Shown here piece after piece: positions 47,756 through 57,380 of a stretch of 64,000 bases of DNA. The notes beneath the pieces were generated by a model. That model saw nothing but the letters and a program-made list of their open reading frames with translations. It was not told the DNA's origin and made no database searches. The stretch is from Erythrobacter sp. F6033 (GTDB lineage: Bacteria; Pseudomonadota; Alphaproteobacteria; Sphingomonadales; Sphingomonadaceae): the NCBI RefSeq assembly GCF_023016005.1, contig NZ_JALKAZ010000002.1, forward strand, positions 124,001 to 188,000, in the 5' to 3' direction. Position 1 is the first letter of the stretch; every line of letters starts with the position of its first letter. The translations under genes were made by a program, and so were the position numbers.

Positions 47756-48457
47756 ATGAAAAAGATCACACTGGGACTTGCAGCTGTTGTTTTGACAGTC
47801 GGCGGCGCTGGCGCTGCTCTGGCTGACCATCACGCTGGGAAGCGCGGTCCGATGGCAGCTGACGCAAACAATGACGGCATCATCACACTGGCGGAAACGA
47901 AAGCCCATGCTAGCGAGCGTTTCACCAGAATGGATGCCAATGGCGATGGCGCGATCAACCGCGAAGATCGCGAAGCCAAACGCGCTCAGCGTTTCGCAGC
48001 CGCTGATACCAATGGTGACGGTGAATTGAGCGCCGCAGAAATGAGCGCAGCTCGTGAAGCTCGCGAAGCCAAGCGCGAGGAACGCCGCGCCAAGCGTCAG
48101 GCCATGCGGATGGAGCGGCTGGATACCGATGGAAATGGCGCTCTTTCCGAAGCAGAACTTAAAGCCGGTCAAGAAAAGCGCGCCGAGGCACGCAGCGAAC
48201 GTCGCGGTAAGCGTGGCGAAATGCGACGCGGTGGCCGGGGCGGAAAAGGCGCAATGCGGATGCTCCGCCGCGCCGATGCCAATGGCGACAAAAGCGTAAG
48301 CCGCGCTGAATTCGACGCGGCCGTCGAAAAACGTTTCGCCAAAGTCGACACTGACGGCTCCGGCACGATTACTGCCGAAGAACGCGAAGCAGCCAAAGCG
48401 GCCATGAAAGAACGTCGCGGCAAGCGCGGTGAGCGGCGCGGCAATCGCGGCGCATAG
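47756..48457 (+). CDS. Secreted six-EF-hand protein
   Basis: A 233-aa protein with a signal peptide (LGLAAVVLTVGGAGAALA). Six EF-hand loops start at Asp36, Asp60, Asp84, Asp123, Asp174 and Asp198 (such as DANNDGIITLAE and DTDGSGTITAEE). They are separated by Arg/Lys-rich linkers. It probably binds Ca2+ in the periplasm; the very basic linkers could bind lipid A phosphates or DNA. GGAG lies 7 nt before the ATG. An OmpR-type pair is downstream in the same direction. Confidence 0.85.
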   Translation: MKKITLGLAAVVLTVGGAGAALADHHAGKRGPMAADANNDGIITLAETKAHASERFTRMDANGDGAINREDREAKRAQRFAAADTNGDGELSAAEMSAAREAREAKREERRAKRQAMRMERLDTDGNGALSEAELKAGQEKRAEARSERRGKRGEMRRGGRGGKGAMRMLRRADANGDKSVSRAEFDAAVEKRFAKVDTDGSGTITAEEREAAKAAMKERRGKRGERRGNRGA

Positions 48458-48468
48458 TCAACCAAATC

Positions 48469-48503
48469 GCGATCCGGCAGGCTCCCCCCGCAAGCCGGAT
48501 CGC
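48469..48503 (+). other. Hairpin with C-rich loop after the EF-hand gene
   Basis: GCGATCCGG pairs with CCGGATCGC around a 17-nt loop containing CTCCCCCC. No run of T follows, so it is not a classic terminator. A stabilising 3' structure or a small RNA target is possible. Confidence 0.4.
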
Positions 48504-48592
48504 TCCTCCCTCGGTCCAGCCCGAAACCTGTCATGGGTTGCGCGCTGGGCCGTTTTCCATTCATGACACGCTCAATTGCGCGCGAGAGGCCG

Positions 48593-49336
48593 ATGACCAA
48601 CGACACCCCCGTTTCGATCCTGCTGGTTGATGATGAGGCAAGCCTGCGCGAACCGCTGGCCGAATACCTCACGGGTCAGGGATTTGACGTCACCGAAGCT
48701 GAAAGCGCCGCCGGGGCCCGCAGCGAGCTTACCAATCAATCACCCGACATCGTTTTGCTTGATATTATGATGCCGGGCGAAGACGGATTGTCGCTGTGCC
48801 GGCATCTCGTGGAAACGCGCAATCTACCCGTGATTTTCATCACCGCACGCAGCGAACCGACCGACCGTATTATCGGCTTGGAACTCGGAGCAGACGACTA
48901 CATCGTCAAGCCTTTTGAACCGCGTGAACTGGTGGCGCGCATCCGCACGGTTCTGCGCCGCGTTGGACGTTCCACCGCACCATCGCAGCAAAGCGACGAT
49001 TGGCTATATGTGTTCGAAGGGTGGCAGCTTGATCCGCTCAAGCGCAAGCTGACCGACCCCGAGGGAGTGATGGTGCCTATCTCCACAGCCGAATTTCGGC
49101 TGCTCCGTGCCTTTCTGGATAACTCGCGCAGCGTGCTCGACCGCGACCGGCTGCTCGATATGGTCCAAGGCCGAACAGCGCATCTGTTTGATCGCGCCGT
49201 CGATAATCAGATTAGCCGCCTGCGCCGCAAGATCGAAGCCGATACGCGCAACCCTCAATTTATCCTGACCGTTCGCGGAGGTGGCTATCGCTTTGCCGCG
49301 CAGGTGCAGCGGATCGCATCACCAGAAAACGTATGA
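48593..49336 (+). CDS. OmpR-type response regulator
   Basis: A 247-aa two-domain protein. Receiver: ILLVDDEASLREPL, LLDIMMPGEDGLSLC (phospho-Asp) and a final KPFEPRELVARIRTVLRR. DNA-binding winged helix: LTDPEGVMVPISTAEFRLLRAFLDN and DNQISRLRRKIE. It should control transcription after phosphorylation by the following kinase. ATG 48593 has GAGAGG close by; the frame is open from 48533. It overlaps the kinase gene by 4 nt. Confidence 0.92.
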   Translation: MTNDTPVSILLVDDEASLREPLAEYLTGQGFDVTEAESAAGARSELTNQSPDIVLLDIMMPGEDGLSLCRHLVETRNLPVIFITARSEPTDRIIGLELGADDYIVKPFEPRELVARIRTVLRRVGRSTAPSQQSDDWLYVFEGWQLDPLKRKLTDPEGVMVPISTAEFRLLRAFLDNSRSVLDRDRLLDMVQGRTAHLFDRAVDNQISRLRRKIEADTRNPQFILTVRGGGYRFAAQVQRIASPENV

Positions 49337-50778
49337 ATCGGTTCCTGCCATCCAGCCTGCTTGGCCAGGTCATGCTCGTGCTGGCAATCGGCTTGCTCGC
49401 GGCACAAACTGTATCGGCGGTGCTCCTCTATCGCGCTTCAGAAGACCGGCGCGAGACTGCTATTGTCAGTTCAATTGCTTTCCGCTTGATCGAAGATGGA
49501 GCGCGGGCTGGTGGCGGCCAGCGCGCCGAACGCCGCGCCCGTTTGCAGGCGCTGCGCCGCGAGGGCATCCGGCCCGATCGCCGACGCGGACCGGGGGAAG
49601 GCCCCGCCCTATCGCGCCGGCTGCGGTTAGGTGTCGAACGCAGCGAAACAAGCCCGATATTGCCATCCGAAGAGCGACTGACGGGATACGAACAAAGCTT
49701 GAGAGATATACTGCAAGCACAGAACCTCGTCGCGGGTGACATAGCCGTAACGCGCAGGCTTGCAGGGGATGATCCGTTCGTTCGCGAGCAGATTGTGGAT
49801 CGCCCGCGAATGCGCACCGCCGATTGGGAACAACGCCGGATTCTCGTCGCGTCGGTCGAACGCACCGATCAGGCTGGGTGGTTAACAGTTCGTATACCAG
49901 AACCACGCCGGGCACCGGGCGGTATTGCGACGATTGTGATCCAAACATTGGTGATATTCGTAGTGCTGGTGCTGCTGCTCTATCTTGTTTTACGCCGGAT
50001 TACCCGTCCGCTTGGACTGCTAACCGAGCGGTTGACTGACTTTTCGCGCAGGCCCGATCAAGCCGTCATTCTAAAAGAAAGCGGGCCGTCCGATACGCGC
50101 AGGTTGATTGCAGCACATAACGCGATGGAAGCGCGCATCGCCGCACTTCTTGATGAGAAGGATGTGATGCTCGGCGCGATTGGCCATGACCTCAAGACCC
50201 CGCTTGCCGCCCTGCGTGTACGCATCGAAAGCGTGCCCGATGAAACGCAGCGCGAGCGCATGGCTGATAGTATCGAAGACATCACAGCTACGCTTGATGA
50301 CATTCTCACTCTGGCCCGGGTCGGTCGGTCGCATTCCGGCGCTGAAGCGGTTGATCTGGGCGCCTTGGCATTGAGTGTTGTCGAGGAATTCGAGGATTTG
50401 GATGAACCTGTTTCGATCACCAATCACCCCCGGGTGGTTGCGACAGTGCAGGTTACGTGGCTGAAACGGGCGCTGCGCAACCTTGTCAGCAATGCGGTTC
50501 GCTATGGCGAGACAGCGCGGGTCTCGATCTATTCCACTGCCGAGATGGCGATCATCACGGTCGATGATTCTGGCCCAGGCATACCAGCGGAATTGCTCTC
50601 CGATATGCTGGAACCGTTCACCCGCGGCGAAACGTCCCGCAACCGTGCAACGGGCGGTGCCGGACTCGGCCTGACCCTAGCGCGGGCGATTGCTGAACAA
50701 CATGATGGGACGCTAAAGCTATCCAACCGTGAGGAAGGCGGGCTGCGCGCAGAGATTCACATTCCCTTGGGCGGCTAA
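49333..50778 (+). CDS. EnvZ-like sensor histidine kinase
   Basis: A 481-aa kinase with a first membrane helix near 10-30, a periplasmic domain, a second helix near 195-215, a HAMP linker (RRITRPLGLLTERL), the H-box GHDLKTPLAAL, N-box LKRALRNLVSNAVRYG, DDSGPGIP and GGAGLGLTLARAI. It is the partner of the preceding regulator. The periplasmic part is Arg-rich with no recognised sensor fold. Proximity to the EF-hand gene raises the possibility of a Ca2+ or envelope signal, unproven. Confidence 0.92.
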   Translation: MNRFLPSSLLGQVMLVLAIGLLAAQTVSAVLLYRASEDRRETAIVSSIAFRLIEDGARAGGGQRAERRARLQALRREGIRPDRRRGPGEGPALSRRLRLGVERSETSPILPSEERLTGYEQSLRDILQAQNLVAGDIAVTRRLAGDDPFVREQIVDRPRMRTADWEQRRILVASVERTDQAGWLTVRIPEPRRAPGGIATIVIQTLVIFVVLVLLLYLVLRRITRPLGLLTERLTDFSRRPDQAVILKESGPSDTRRLIAAHNAMEARIAALLDEKDVMLGAIGHDLKTPLAALRVRIESVPDETQRERMADSIEDITATLDDILTLARVGRSHSGAEAVDLGALALSVVEEFEDLDEPVSITNHPRVVATVQVTWLKRALRNLVSNAVRYGETARVSIYSTAEMAIITVDDSGPGIPAELLSDMLEPFTRGETSRNRATGGAGLGLTLARAIAEQHDGTLKLSNREEGGLRAEIHIPLGG

Positions 50779-50823
50779 AGACGCCATGGTAACTTTGCTT
50801 CTCAAGCTGGCGAAAGACACATC

Positions 50824-51915
50824 ATGACGAACACAATGTACGGCTCACCAGCTTCGCTTTTTTCCGGAAAAGCGCGCGCTTACCTCGACTGGAAAGGCGC
50901 CGACTACGTTGAAATTGCGCCCAATCTCCAGATCCGAAACGAAGTGATCGTTCCGGCCATTGGCAGAATGATCATTCCGGTTGTCGAGACCGAAGATGGC
51001 GCAGTGTTGCAAGACACATCGCTGATCATCGATCATTTCGAAAAAACGCTGGGCGGCCCTTCGATCTATCCAGACACACCCAGACAACACTTCGCCGCGC
51101 GACTGCTGGAATGCTTTGGCGATGAATGGTTGGTGCTGCCCGCCATGCATTACCGCTGGAACTACAACGAAGAATGGATTTTGGAGGAGTTCGGGCGAAA
51201 TATGATGCCCGATGCGCCGCGCGATCAACAGATCGCGGCAGGCGCCATGATCGGGAAACAGTTCCGCGGATTTGTGCCGATGCTTGGTATCAATGACACG
51301 ACCATCCCCGCTATTGAAGCGAGCTACGAAGCGTTGCTTGCCGATCTGGACGCGCATTTCGCGGATCATCCGTTTCTATTCGGCAGTCGCCCTTCAATCG
51401 GCGATTATGGTTTGATCGGCCCTCTCTACGCCCACTTGTACCGTGATCCTGCGTCCGGAAAGATCATGAAGCGGCTTGCCCCGCGCGTTGCCGAATGGGT
51501 CGAAAGGATGGTCAGTCCAGAAACGCCGCTATCCGGCGACTTTTTGCTTGACGACGAAATTCCCGAAACCTTGCTGCCTATCCTTGCGCGGATGATGCGA
51601 GAACACGTTCCGTTTCTGGGCGAAACTGCAAACCTGCTAGAAAGCTGGCTGCAAGAAAATCCCGAAGCAGAAATCCCGCGCGGTGTCGGGATGGCATCAT
51701 TCACAATTGAAGGCGTCCAAGGCGAAGGCATCGCTCGCACATTCAGCCTGTGGATGCTGCAACGCGCGCTCGATCACTTTGAATCACTCGAAGGGAATGA
51801 TCGCGCTGCATGCGAAGCGTTGTTGGAAGAGGTCGGTGGAGAGGCGCTGATCAAGTTTTCGATGCCGGTCCGGCTCGCATATGAAAACCACACATTGGTC
51901 GCCGCAAAAAGCTGA
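50824..51915 (+). CDS. Glutathione S-transferase-like protein
   Basis: A 363-aa protein with an N-terminal thioredoxin-like GST domain (MYGSPASLFSGKARAYLDWKG ... VLQDTSLIIDHFE) and a longer-than-usual helical C-terminal domain with SIGDYGLIGPLYAHLYRD. Typical GSTs are about 210 aa, so the C-terminal half carries an extra helical extension. Catalysis and substrate unknown. Confidence 0.78.
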   Translation: MTNTMYGSPASLFSGKARAYLDWKGADYVEIAPNLQIRNEVIVPAIGRMIIPVVETEDGAVLQDTSLIIDHFEKTLGGPSIYPDTPRQHFAARLLECFGDEWLVLPAMHYRWNYNEEWILEEFGRNMMPDAPRDQQIAAGAMIGKQFRGFVPMLGINDTTIPAIEASYEALLADLDAHFADHPFLFGSRPSIGDYGLIGPLYAHLYRDPASGKIMKRLAPRVAEWVERMVSPETPLSGDFLLDDEIPETLLPILARMMREHVPFLGETANLLESWLQENPEAEIPRGVGMASFTIEGVQGEGIARTFSLWMLQRALDHFESLEGNDRAACEALLEEVGGEALIKFSMPVRLAYENHTLVAAKS

Positions 51916-51936
51916 ATGCGCTCGGGAAGTCAGGCT

Positions 51937-52332
51937 CTAACTCCAATAAGAGAATGCCTTTCCCTGCAGTTGGCGCACGAAGCGCTTGGCCTCCTGCCCC
52001 GTCCACACGCCGTCATAATCGCGCCTGCCCGTCCACCAACCTTGCCCCGGGAGGCCATCGCTCTCCCGGACAACCAAAACGGCCAGTTCCGGCTCGCGAT
52101 TTGTGCTGGCGGCGGCGTCGATTGCGTCGAGCGTCCGGCACAACGCTCGCATCTTAGGCCGCGTGAAGCGGAATCCTAACCGCGCGAGTATCTCCGAGTA
52201 GCTGAGGGCTCGCTCGCTACGCGCTGCCTCCAACAGCAAGGCACGTACTCGCTCTGCATCGTAAAGCGCACTCCAATCTTCGGGATCCGCCAGTTGGTTC
52301 TTGGTAAGGAAATCGGCGAGCGCGCGGTCCAT
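51937..52332 (-). CDS. Hypothetical protein with winged-helix-like N-terminus
   Basis: A 131-aa protein. ALSYSEILARLGFRFTRPKMRALCRTLDAID looks like a small helix-turn-helix-like domain, and GQGWWTGRRDYDGVWTGQEAKRFV is a Trp-rich C-terminal end. The family is unknown to me. Its ATG lies 5 nt after the stop of the HerA-like gene, so they are probably co-expressed. Confidence 0.55.
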   Translation of the reverse strand: MDRALADFLTKNQLADPEDWSALYDAERVRALLLEAARSERALSYSEILARLGFRFTRPKMRALCRTLDAIDAAASTNREPELAVLVVRESDGLPGQGWWTGRRDYDGVWTGQEAKRFVRQLQGKAFSYWS

Positions 52333-52337
52333 CGCCC

Positions 52338-53912
52338 TTAGCGCATCAGCCCGCCGATAAGATTACGCACAAAGCGGCCAGCGATCGGCCCAGCGAGGTC
52401 GGTCGCAATTGAGCCCGCCGCCGATTTGATGCCCGACTTCATCGGGTTGGAACGGCTCTTTTTGCCAAGCACTGCGGCAGCAGCCGCGCCAGCCATACCG
52501 CCTGCCGCGACTTTGGTGCCGCGGGAGATTGCTTTCTCCCACATACTTTTGGTCTTGCGAGGGCGCTTCGCCACTTCGGCCTCACCCTTTTCGGCGACCT
52601 CTTCGGCGGTCTCGACAGCATCTTTTGTCTTTTGAGCGAGAACTTCCTCTGCGCTCTGGCGGTCAACTGTTTCGTCGTACTTCCCTTCAAACGGACTGAT
52701 CGACTGGATGATCGCCCGCTCTTTCTTTGTGAGCGGGCCGAGCCGCGAGCGAGGCGGCTTAATCAAAGTGCGCTGCACCACTGTCGGAGCACCCTCTTCA
52801 TCCAACGTTGAGACCAGCGCCTCACCCACTTTGAGTTCTGTGATAACCTCTTCAGTGTCGAGATCATCATTGATCCGAAATGTCTCGGCTGCCGCTTTGA
52901 TCGCGCGCTGATCCCGTTTCGTGAAGGCCCGCAGCGCATGCTGAACGCGATTGCCCAACTGGCCCGCGACTTCCTCAGGAATGTCGATCGGGTTTTGCGT
53001 CACGAAGAACACGCCCACGCCTTTGGAGCGGATCAGGCGGACGACTTGCTCGATCTTTTCCTGCAGCGCTTTGGGCGCATCATCGAACAGCAGGTGGGCC
53101 TCGTCGAAAAAGAAAACGAGCTTGGGCTTTTCAGGATCACCGACCTCAGGAAGCGTTTCGAAAAGCTCCGCCAGCAACCACAGAAGGAATGTCGCATACA
53201 GTTTTGGACTGCGCATCAATGTGTCCGCTGCGAGCACATTCACATGTCCCCGCCCATTCTCATCGGTCATCAGAAAATCATCGATTTCCAGCGCAGGCTC
53301 GCCAAAGAAATGGTCTGCGCCTTGCGCCTCGAACGACAACAATTGCCGCTGGATCGCGCCTACCGATTGCTTTGATACGTTGCCGTAGACGCCCGAAAGC
53401 TCTTTCGAGTTTTCATGAGCCCATTGCAGCAGCGATTGCAGATCGCCAAAATCGAGCAGCAGCAAACCGTTTTCATCGGCATGCTTGAACACGATCTGGA
53501 GCACGCCTTCCTGAGTGTCATTCAGATCAAGCAGACGCGCGAGCAAGAGCGGGCCCATCTCTGTGATTGTCGTGCGGATCGGGTGGCCTTGCTCGCCAAA
53601 CAAATCCCAGAAAACCACCGGATTATCGGAATAGGTATAGTCTTCCATGCCCAATTCTTTCGCGCGGCCTTCCAGCTTGTCAGCATGCTTGAAAGTCGGC
53701 GAACCCGGCATTGCGATGCCCGACAGATCGCCTTTCACATCGGCAACAAACACTGGAACACCATTGGCAGAAAAGCTTTCGGCAAGGCCCTGCAGTGTAA
53801 CTGTTTTACCGGTACCGGTCGCCCCTGCGATCAACCCGTGGCGGTTTGCACGGCTCAGCGCGAGGCTCTGGTTTTCGCCATTGCCACCAAGTCCAAGAAA
53901 GATATCGCTCAT
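52338..53912 (-). CDS. DUF853/HerA-like helicase-type ATPase (YjgR family)
   Basis: A 524-aa P-loop ATPase. [14 protein letters not shown] is Walker [16 protein letters not shown]alker B and [15 protein letters not shown] follows; the HerA/FtsK-like fold is complete. The C-terminus has a Lys/Arg-rich helical region and a short Gly/Ala hydrophobic stretch ([13 protein letters not shown]). DUF853 proteins are widespread and of unknown job, perhaps DNA processing. Start ATG 53912. Confidence 0.85.
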   Translation of the reverse strand: MSDIFLGLGGNGENQSLALSRANRHGLIAGATGTGKTVTLQGLAESFSANGVPVFVADVKGDLSGIAMPGSPTFKHADKLEGRAKELGMEDYTYSDNPVVFWDLFGEQGHPIRTTITEMGPLLLARLLDLNDTQEGVLQIVFKHADENGLLLLDFGDLQSLLQWAHENSKELSGVYGNVSKQSVGAIQRQLLSFEAQGADHFFGEPALEIDDFLMTDENGRGHVNVLAADTLMRSPKLYATFLLWLLAELFETLPEVGDPEKPKLVFFFDEAHLLFDDAPKALQEKIEQVVRLIRSKGVGVFFVTQNPIDIPEEVAGQLGNRVQHALRAFTKRDQRAIKAAAETFRINDDLDTEEVITELKVGEALVSTLDEEGAPTVVQRTLIKPPRSRLGPLTKKERAIIQSISPFEGKYDETVDRQSAEEVLAQKTKDAVETAEEVAEKGEAEVAKRPRKTKSMWEKAISRGTKVAAGGMAGAAAAAVLGKKSRSNPMKSGIKSAAGSIATDLAGPIAGRFVRNLIGGLMR

Positions 53913-54018
53913 TGTGTGCCCGTCCCTGAGGTTAAAATTGTTCGTCCAAAGCTCTGCATAGGCAAAGCGGAGCGGTCAAGCACTCGACTTGAGAGCGCAA
54001 TTGGCTAAGGCAGGGGTG

Positions 54019-55824
54019 ATGGGTCAGACTACGCCTTTCCTCCTGCTTGATGATGCCCGCGATGAGTGCGCGGCGGATACGCTTTTTTACGAAGCGCCGC
54101 GCGAAATCTTCGTGGCGCATAGGCCTGATCAAGTCGATGAGGTTCTGGCCAAAGCCGATATTGCACGAGCCAAAGGGGGCCACCTTGCTGGCTATATCGC
54201 TTATGAAGCGGGGCTTTCGCTCGAACCGAGGCTGGCGGCGCTTGCTGAAGCTCGGACAGGTGCGTCGGGACCGCTGGTTTGGCTCGGCCTGTTTGACGAA
54301 CCTGTACGCATCGCTGCTCAAGACGTGCCATCATGGCTTGCCGCGCGCAGCGAAGGCACCGCCTCAATCGGCCCGCTCGATCCGCAGCTTTCGCCCGGCG
54401 GTTACGAAGCGGCTTTTGCGGCATTGCGCGAAGCCATCCATGCGGGCGATATTTATCAGGCCAATCTGACCTACCCGCTGGCCGGGTCCTATCGCGGCGA
54501 CGCCTTGGCGCTCTATGCCTCGCTGCGAAGCGCCGCGAGCGCGGGCTATGGCGGATTGTTGTTTGACGGTTCGCACTGGCTTTTGAGCTTTTCGCCCGAA
54601 CTGTTCGTGGCGCTCGACGGCGATCAGGCAAAAGCCAAGCCGATGAAGGGCACCCGCCCGCGGGCCGCTGATCCTGCTGCGGATCGCGCCTTGGCGGACG
54701 AGCTGTCGACTTCGGTCAAGGACAAAGCCGAAAATCTGATGATCGTTGATCTGATGCGGAATGATCTCAGCCGCGTTGCGGTGCCAGGCAGTGTGCGCGT
54801 CGACGCTCCCTTTGCGATCGAAAGCTACCCGACGGTTCATCAAATGGTTTCCAGTGTCCGCGCGCAGCTTTCGCCTGATACCAGCGCCATGGATCTTGTT
54901 CGCGCGCTTTTTCCGTGCGGCTCGATTACAGGCGCGCCGAAAATCCGCGCGATGGAACTGATCAATGAACATGAACGCGACGCTCGCGGCCCGTATTGCG
55001 GGGCTATCGGACGGATAGACGAAGGCGGCAACGCAGCCTTTAATGTTGCGATCCGAACGTTGCGTCTAACACCGATTGAGAACAATCAGGGCAGCGCCGT
55101 TCTGGGGGTTGGATCGGCCATCGTGGCAGACAGCGATCCGCTAGCCGAGCGGCGCGAATGCGAAGTGAAGGCAGGTTTTGCGCGCCGTTCGTCGCCGGAC
55201 CACACCGCGCCAGCATTCGATTTGATCGAGACAATGGCGTTTGACCCGGAAACCGGGATTGCCCTGCTCGAATTGCACCTCGCCCGGATGAAGAAGAGCG
55301 CTGCGGAGCTTGGGTTCGAGTTTGATCGCCACGCCGCACGCAATCAGATCCAGGCTTTGTGCTTTGAACTGGAAGAACCAGCGAAACTGCGACTTCTCGC
55401 TGCGCGCAGCGGCGCAACTGCGCTGGAAACGGGCCCGATGCCCGCACCTCGACAGGCTCCCGCTAAAGCGATTGCGCTGCCCAACCCGCTTGATCCGTCC
55501 GATTGGCGGCTTGCCCACAAGACATCGGATCGCGGGTTTTACGAAGATGCGCTTGCGGCAGCAAAGAGCATGGGCGGCGATGAAGCCATCCTAGTGCGCG
55601 AAGACGGACTTGTAACCGAGGGCACCTATACCAACATCTTTATCGAGCGGGACGGCATTTACCTCACCCCGCGCGCATCATCTGGCCTGTTGCCGGGAGT
55701 GCTGCGCGAATTCTTGATCGAGAAAGAGCAGGCGCACGAAGCGGACCTGACGCTCGATGATCTTACCAATGGCTTTATGCTCGGCAATGCTGTGCGCGGC
55801 CTGTTTAAAGGCACGCTCATATGA
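54019..55824 (+). CDS. pabB: Aminodeoxychorismate synthase I fused to aminodeoxychorismate lyase (PabBC)
   Basis: A 601-aa fusion. The chorismate-binding half has KGTRPRAADPAADRALADEL, CGSITGAPKIRAMELI and YCGAIG near its end. The PLP lyase half follows from about 400 (TSDRGFYEDALAAAKSMGGD, TEGTYTNIFIERDGIYLTP, FMLGNAVRGL). It makes p-aminobenzoate for folate; a separate PabA amidotransferase is needed and is not here. ATG 54019 has AAGG 8 nt before; TTG 53989 opens the frame. It overlaps the RluA gene by 4 nt. Confidence 0.92.
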   Translation: MGQTTPFLLLDDARDECAADTLFYEAPREIFVAHRPDQVDEVLAKADIARAKGGHLAGYIAYEAGLSLEPRLAALAEARTGASGPLVWLGLFDEPVRIAAQDVPSWLAARSEGTASIGPLDPQLSPGGYEAAFAALREAIHAGDIYQANLTYPLAGSYRGDALALYASLRSAASAGYGGLLFDGSHWLLSFSPELFVALDGDQAKAKPMKGTRPRAADPAADRALADELSTSVKDKAENLMIVDLMRNDLSRVAVPGSVRVDAPFAIESYPTVHQMVSSVRAQLSPDTSAMDLVRALFPCGSITGAPKIRAMELINEHERDARGPYCGAIGRIDEGGNAAFNVAIRTLRLTPIENNQGSAVLGVGSAIVADSDPLAERRECEVKAGFARRSSPDHTAPAFDLIETMAFDPETGIALLELHLARMKKSAAELGFEFDRHAARNQIQALCFELEEPAKLRLLAARSGATALETGPMPAPRQAPAKAIALPNPLDPSDWRLAHKTSDRGFYEDALAAAKSMGGDEAILVREDGLVTEGTYTNIFIERDGIYLTPRASSGLLPGVLREFLIEKEQAHEADLTLDDLTNGFMLGNAVRGLFKGTLI

Positions 55825-56555
55825 ATATCCCGATCCTGTTCGAAGATGGCGAGGCGCTGGTCATCAACAAACCTGCTGGCCTTCCGGTTGACCGTCCAAA
55901 ACGCGGCGGTCCCGCCCTGTTCGATCACATCGAACAATTGAAGATGGGCTTTCAACGCCCGCCGGTTGCTGTGCATCGGCTTGATACCGACACCAGCGGC
56001 TGCCTGCTGATGGCCCGCAACCCGAAAGCCTTGAAGCGTTTCAATAAGGCTTTTGAAGATCGGCTCGTGGGCAAGACCTATCTCGCGATTGTCGATTTCG
56101 AGCCTGCCGAGCATTCTGGCACAATTTCGCTCAATCTGTCGAAAATCAGTTCAGCCGAAAAAGGCTGGCGGATGATCGCTGCGAAAAAAGGCAAGCCCGC
56201 CGTTTCGCATTGGGAATTGCTACAGGTGATTGGTGAGGGCGATAAGAAGCGCTCGCTAATCCGGTTCCGCCCTGAAACAGGCCGCACGCACCAACTCCGC
56301 GTCCACGCTCTGCAAGGGTTGGGCGCTCCGCTGCTTGGCGATCCGGTATACGGGCCGGTGCGCGGGCAAAACAAAGGCGCGCCGCGCACGATGCTGCACG
56401 CAGAGGCGATCCATATCACCCGCGAGGGCAAAAATCCGATCAGTGCATTTGCGCCGTTCCCCGAGGATTTCGAGCGTGCTGGGCTAACCACACCAGAGCC
56501 ACCCGCCCCTCCAGAGCGGGCACCTGCGCCAACATCCGAATCGGACAATGGATAA
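55821..56555 (+). CDS. RluA-family pseudouridine synthase
   Basis: A 244-aa enzyme: VINKPAGLPVDRPKRGG opens the catalytic fold, VHRLDTDTSGCLLMA has the catalytic Asp motif HRLD, and RFRPETGRTHQLRVHA binds RNA. It isomerises uridine in rRNA or tRNA; the exact site cannot be told. No S4 domain at the N-terminus. It overlaps the genes on both sides, so the four-gene run pabBC-rluA-like-arfB is coupled. Confidence 0.88.
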   Translation: MNIPILFEDGEALVINKPAGLPVDRPKRGGPALFDHIEQLKMGFQRPPVAVHRLDTDTSGCLLMARNPKALKRFNKAFEDRLVGKTYLAIVDFEPAEHSGTISLNLSKISSAEKGWRMIAAKKGKPAVSHWELLQVIGEGDKKRSLIRFRPETGRTHQLRVHALQGLGAPLLGDPVYGPVRGQNKGAPRTMLHAEAIHITREGKNPISAFAPFPEDFERAGLTTPEPPAPPERAPAPTSESDNG

Positions 56556-56964
56556 CACTCTAATCGACCGGGCCCATGCGCTCGCAGAGGAAAGCTTCCT
56601 CGCGGGGTCGGGCCCCGGCGGGCAAAATGCGAACAAGGTCGCAACCGAAGTGCAGCTGCGCGTGAACATCTACGCGCTGCGTCTTCCTCCGCCCGTGTTC
56701 GCGCGGCTCCGCGACGTAGCAGGATCAAAACTGACTGCAGCGGGCGACTTGCTCATTACTGCGCGCCAACACCGGACGCAGGATGCCAACCGGCAGGCGG
56801 CGCGCGCGAAGCTGGAAGAGTTGATTGAGGAAGCCCACCGGCAACCCAAAAAGCGCGCCAAAACCCGCGTGAACCGCGTCGGAAAGACCAAACGCCTCAA
56901 GAGCAAGAAAGTCCGCGGCGAGGTAAAGGCCAATCGCGGGAAGGTCAGCCGATCAGATTGGTAA
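56548..56964 (+). CDS. arfB: Ribosome-rescue peptidyl-tRNA hydrolase ArfB (YaeJ)
   Basis: A 138-aa protein with the GGQ release-factor motif in GSGPGGQNANKVATEV and a Lys/Arg-rich C-terminal tail that enters the mRNA channel of a stalled ribosome. It hydrolyses the peptidyl-tRNA when no stop codon is present. Length and domain order match. Starts inside the last 8 nt of the preceding gene. Confidence 0.93.
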   Translation: MDNTLIDRAHALAEESFLAGSGPGGQNANKVATEVQLRVNIYALRLPPPVFARLRDVAGSKLTAAGDLLITARQHRTQDANRQAARAKLEELIEEAHRQPKKRAKTRVNRVGKTKRLKSKKVRGEVKANRGKVSRSDW

Positions 56965-57107
56965 CTCTGAAGGCGCAGCGCGCTTGACTTTTCCACGGGA
57001 ATCGGCGAATGGCGCGCTTCTATCGGCGGTGCCCCACGCAAATGGGCGCGCCGCTTTATATTTTCTGGCCGATCTCCGGCCCACCAGAACAGACTTAGGA
57101 TAGCGCC

Positions 57108-57275
57108 ATGGCGAAGCCCGCAACCGTCAAGATCAAGCTCGTCTCGACCGAGGGCACGGGCTTTTACTACACGACCAAAAAGAACCCGCGCAATATCACC
57201 GAAAAGATGGTGTTCCGTAAGTACGATCCGGTCGCGCGTAAGCACGTCGAGTTCAAGGAAGCGAAGATCAAGTAA
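57108..57275 (+). CDS. rpmG: 50S ribosomal protein L33
   Basis: A 55-aa protein, [18 protein letters not shown] then [23 protein letters not shown] and a Lys-rich end. [12 protein letters not shown] is the L33 signature. It lacks the CxxC pairs, so it is the zinc-free form. TAGGA lies about 8 nt upstream of the ATG. It sits alone between arfB and lolA. Confidence 0.95.
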   Translation: MAKPATVKIKLVSTEGTGFYYTTKKNPRNITEKMVFRKYDPVARKHVEFKEAKIK

Positions 57276-57380
57276 GATCTCCGTTCTGGCGCGCCTGCCG
57301 ATACGCAGCTTGCCAACCTTACTGCTTGCAATTCTGACAGTTCAGCCGCAGTTCAACGCTTCGTCCTTAACGACCGGGGC

